DNA of 64,000 nt, taken from positions 1-64,000 of the forward strand of contig JAQTZA010000012.1 of assembly GCA_028687995.1 (NCBI GenBank), given 5' to 3'. Numbering within the stretch: the first letter of the stretch is position 1; each line of letters starts with the position of its first letter. This DNA comes from Bacteroidales bacterium (lineage in GTDB: Bacteria; Bacteroidota; Bacteroidia; Bacteroidales; UBA7332). Shown piece by piece: positions 61,825 through 64,000 of this stretch. Below the pieces are notes generated by a model. That model made no database searches, was not told the DNA's origin, and saw only the letters and a program-made list of their open reading frames with translations. The translations under genes and the position numbers were made by a program.

Positions 61825-61948
61825 GCAGAAGTCGATAAAACGAATTATTCGGGTCGAAAAATAATGTGATTGTAGACTCTTTTACGGCGATTTGGTTTAT
61901 ATTTGCGCAGCCAACGAAAAAGGGTATTTACCAGATAAAAATGTTGTT

Positions 61949-62887
61949 ATGGCAGAAATAAAATTATTCTATCAAGATGAAGGCCGAATCAAAATCAGCC
62001 GGAATATCGCTATCTTGAAGAAGATGCCAATTACAAGTTTCTTGTGGATTGACTTAAATGATGTAACGGATGAAATCGAAGAGGAATTGGAAGATTTTCT
62101 CAAGATTTATATTCAGGAAGAAGAGGAAATTGAAGAGATTGAGATAAGCTCTCGTTATATCGAAACAGCTGACACGTTGGTGGCGAATTCAAACTTCTTG
62201 CTCGAAGATTACGACAAAGAACCAGTTTCTTTCATACTAAAAAATAATATTTTAGTGACTGTTCGTAGCTGCGAACTTCGTTCGTTTAACGAGACGGTTA
62301 AGCGTATATTTGCCAATCCCATCAGTTATCCAACAGGTTTTCATGTATTTGTAGCTTTGCTTGAAACACGAGTTGAAAGAGATGCTGACTTAATTGAGGA
62401 TTTGACGGGTGAGATTACAGAATTGAGTAAAACCATATCAGATGTGGATGAAAATATTCTTCTCGAAATCAAAAATAAACTTGATAAAACGATGTCGATT
62501 CGCGAAAATATCATTGATAAACAGCGAGTTGTGTCGAATATGTTGAAGAGTGAAATTTTTCCAAATGAGCTAAAACCAAAGCTCTCTATCATTGTAAAGG
62601 ATATAAATTCACTGATCGAACACACGAAATTTGGTTTCGAACGATTGGATTATTTGCAGGATACTTTCCTTGGTCTGGTAAATATCGAACAGAATAAGAT
62701 TATCAAGATTTTTACCGTAGTTTCTGTTATTTTCATGCCGCCAACCTTGATTGCGAGCATTTATGGAATGAACTTTAAGCACATGCCGGAGTTGGATTGG
62801 AAACTTGGTTATCCGATGTCGATATTACTGATGGTAGGTGCTTGCGGTTTTATTTTAATCTATTTTCGCAAGAAAAAATGGCTTTAA
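61949..62887 (+). CDS. corA: CorA-family magnesium/cobalt transporter
   Basis: A 312-residue pentameric channel protein. The large cytosolic N-terminal domain with its acidic helix (VTDEIEEELEDFLKIYIQEEEEIEE, shortened here; rich in Glu) runs to about 245. Two C-terminal transmembrane segments follow, the first ending in the selectivity motif YGMNF (about 276-280) and the second in IYFRKKKW. The acidic region senses Mg2+. The ATG at 61949 gives MAEIKLFYQDEG; an earlier in-frame start at 61892 would add a poorly conserved segment. Single gene, sharing a terminator with the convergent EamA gene. Confidence 0.92.
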   Translation: MAEIKLFYQDEGRIKISRNIAILKKMPITSFLWIDLNDVTDEIEEELEDFLKIYIQEEEEIEEIEISSRYIETADTLVANSNFLLEDYDKEPVSFILKNNILVTVRSCELRSFNETVKRIFANPISYPTGFHVFVALLETRVERDADLIEDLTGEITELSKTISDVDENILLEIKNKLDKTMSIRENIIDKQRVVSNMLKSEIFPNELKPKLSIIVKDINSLIEHTKFGFERLDYLQDTFLGLVNIEQNKIIKIFTVVSVIFMPPTLIASIYGMNFKHMPELDWKLGYPMSILLMVGACGFILIYFRKKKWL

Positions 62888-62911
62888 ATTGATATGCTTT
62901 TCTAAATATAG

Positions 62912-62948
62912 AACGCTCCGGATATTATTTCGGAGCGTTTGTTTTTTT
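62912..62948. terminator. Terminator after corA, overlapping the 3' end of the EamA gene
   Basis: A perfect 9-bp stem AACGCTCCG (62912-62920) with CGGAGCGTT (62931-62939), 10-nt loop and a T-run (62942-62948). The right arm and the T-run lie inside the last codons of the convergent EamA gene. Confidence 0.85.
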
Positions 62949-63836
62949 ACGAAAAGGCAAACCATGATCTACATAATAAACGCCGAATAGAATTAGAAAA
63001 GTGCCCATAATGGCAAAAATAGTAATTCGCTCGTTGAGTACAAGCACTGATGTGATGAGTGTGACGATGGGTATGAAATAGATGTAGTTGCTTGTGCGTA
63101 CAGTTCCAAGATGTTTCAACGCTGAGTTCCACAAAATAAAACAAATCGATGAAGCAATCACTCCCAAAAATAGAAGGTTTGCTATCACTGTGAAATCTGA
63201 GAACATACCTTTTTCGTAATGAAATGGATCTAAAATGAAAAATGGTAACATGGTGAGAATTCCATAAAGAAATACTTTTCGTGTAATGTAATAGATGTCA
63301 TATTTTTTGTCTAACCGTTTGAGAATTACCGAATATAATGCCCAAGAAATGGCTGCCGTAATTGATAGAAGATCGCCTAAAGGATTCAGCTTTAGAATGA
63401 AATGTCCATTAAAAACGACAAATGCCACGCCGATAATGGCCACAAGAGAACCAGTAATTAATTTGTGATTGAGTTGCTCTCCTTTTATTAAAAGATGAGC
63501 CAAGATAGCTGTAAAAATGGGAGCTGTAGTTACAATTAATGCAACGTTTGATGCGAGTGTGAATCCTAATGCAGTGTTTTCGGTAATGAAGTAACAAGTT
63601 CCACCAAAAAGTCCAGTACCGAAGAAAACGAACTCATCTCTCCAACCACCAAATTTGTATGATTTTGGGTGAATGACCCAGAGGAGTAGATATGCGATTA
63701 CGAATCGATAAAGCATGATTTCTGCCGCCGTCAACCCGTGGTTTAGCAGCACTTTGGTCGAAACTAAAGTAGTTCCCCAAATAAGTGCCGTTCCAAAAGC
63801 CAAGAGATGATAATATCGATTTGTTCTACTTTCCAT
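62925..63836 (-). CDS. EamA/DMT-family transporter
   Basis: A 303-residue inner-membrane protein with ten transmembrane segments built from two EamA repeats (about 8-140 and 150-290). Family features are ALIWGTTLVSTKVLLNHGLTAAEIMLYRF near the start, and FLGVIASSICFILWNSALKHLGTVRTSNYIYFIPIVTLI in the second repeat (key residues G-V-x-A-S and A-L-K-x-L-G). Members export amino acids or metabolites, and the substrate cannot be told. Its last codons lie within the corA terminator hairpin. The next frame to the left on the map is corA in convergent orientation. Confidence 0.88.
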   Translation of the reverse strand: MESRTNRYYHLLAFGTALIWGTTLVSTKVLLNHGLTAAEIMLYRFVIAYLLLWVIHPKSYKFGGWRDEFVFFGTGLFGGTCYFITENTALGFTLASNVALIVTTAPIFTAILAHLLIKGEQLNHKLITGSLVAIIGVAFVVFNGHFILKLNPLGDLLSITAAISWALYSVILKRLDKKYDIYYITRKVFLYGILTMLPFFILDPFHYEKGMFSDFTVIANLLFLGVIASSICFILWNSALKHLGTVRTSNYIYFIPIVTLITSVLVLNERITIFAIMGTFLILFGVYYVDHGLPFRKKTNAPK

Positions 63837-63880
63837 AATTATTATTGAAAATGATCAACGTAAAAGTACTGTTTTCTAAC

Positions 63881-64000
63881 CTATTTATGTTTGTAGTTTT
63901 TTACAAATAAAATCAGATCTGGAAAGAATAACTGAAACTGCTTTTCTAACACTGTGTGATTTTCGATCAAAAAGGCAATGGCAATATCGGGTGAAATGGC
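63881..64000 (-). CDS. C-terminal 39 residues of an unknown gene, cut by the window edge
   Basis: A reading frame enters from the right edge on the minus strand and stops at TAG (complement of 63881-63883). The 39 residues read roughly AISPDIAIAFLIENHTVLE, then KQFQLFFPDLILFVKNYKHK. It has no stop within the 117 coding bases in an AT-rich region and lies 44 bp upstream of the EamA start on the same strand, so it is probably a real gene end. The product is not recognised. Confidence 0.45.
   Translation of the reverse strand, partial: AISPDIAIAFLIENHTVLEKQFQLFFPDLILFVKNYKHK

Noticed and set aside
1..64000. CRISPR array, prophage or integrative element
   Set aside because: No spaced direct repeats, integrase, phage structural or conjugation genes were seen anywhere in the window.

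Overview
The window comes from a member of the Bacteroidota, most likely order Bacteroidales and Paludibacter-like (the genus is a guess). Supporting signs are SusC/SusD proteins, C-terminal sorting domains of the type IX secretion system (T9SS), Bacteroidetes-type promoters (TTTG, about 19 nt, TAnnTTTG), few Shine-Dalgarno sequences, and AT-rich DNA. Most genes are chromosomal housekeeping genes. Accessory material is limited to an IS3-type element end at the left edge, a small MITE-like repeat, and one toxin-antitoxin pair.

Layout. 1-5077 (minus): IS end, lolE-like permease, rbfA, rpoN, a TGS/uridine-kinase-like protein. 5275-9103 (plus): DUF695 protein, YbaK deacylase, secreted EEP hydrolase, speA. 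9160-15466: toxin-antitoxin pair, RluA-type synthase, hemolysin-III protein, malic enzyme, tRNA-Arg, recO, DUF2721 protein. 15489-16073: tRNA-Glu, rpsT, tRNA-Glu.

16104-37855 (minus) is a starch utilisation region. In transcription order it holds a small membrane protein, a LytS-type kinase, a LytTR regulator, pullulanase, an MFS maltose-type transporter, SusC, SusD, a T9SS-sorted GH13 amylase, an unknown T9SS protein, a T9SS-sorted GH57 enzyme with starch-binding-like modules, an unknown lipoprotein, a SusA-like neopullulanase and a lactonase-fold protein. The picture is surface cleavage of starch by T9SS cargo, uptake by SusCD, periplasmic debranching and trimming, then inner-membrane import. 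No SusR-, SusE-, SusF- or SusG-like gene is recognisable here; the adjacent LytTR system is the only visible candidate regulator.

38067-44507: an RRM protein, trigger factor, and a four-gene cluster (eutB, eutC, OPA-family organophosphate transporter, HisB-N-type HAD phosphatase). This cluster is the most interesting candidate system. It suggests import of a phosphorylated ethanolamine compound, dephosphorylation, and B12-dependent cleavage, with no microcompartment genes. 44755-52306 (plus): a repeat-containing T9SS protein, clpP-clpX, recQ, rluF. 52361-57032 (minus): an XRE/DUF2975 pair and purL. 57453-64000: LysE-type exporter, CBM9-like protein, FabK/NMO-type flavoprotein, DUF3127 protein, a possible small RNA, bifunctional nuclease, rsmE, corA, an EamA transporter, and the tail of an unknown gene.

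Everything was read by eye. No alignment, HMM or folding program was run, so family names rest on recognised motifs, and residue positions are hand counts.
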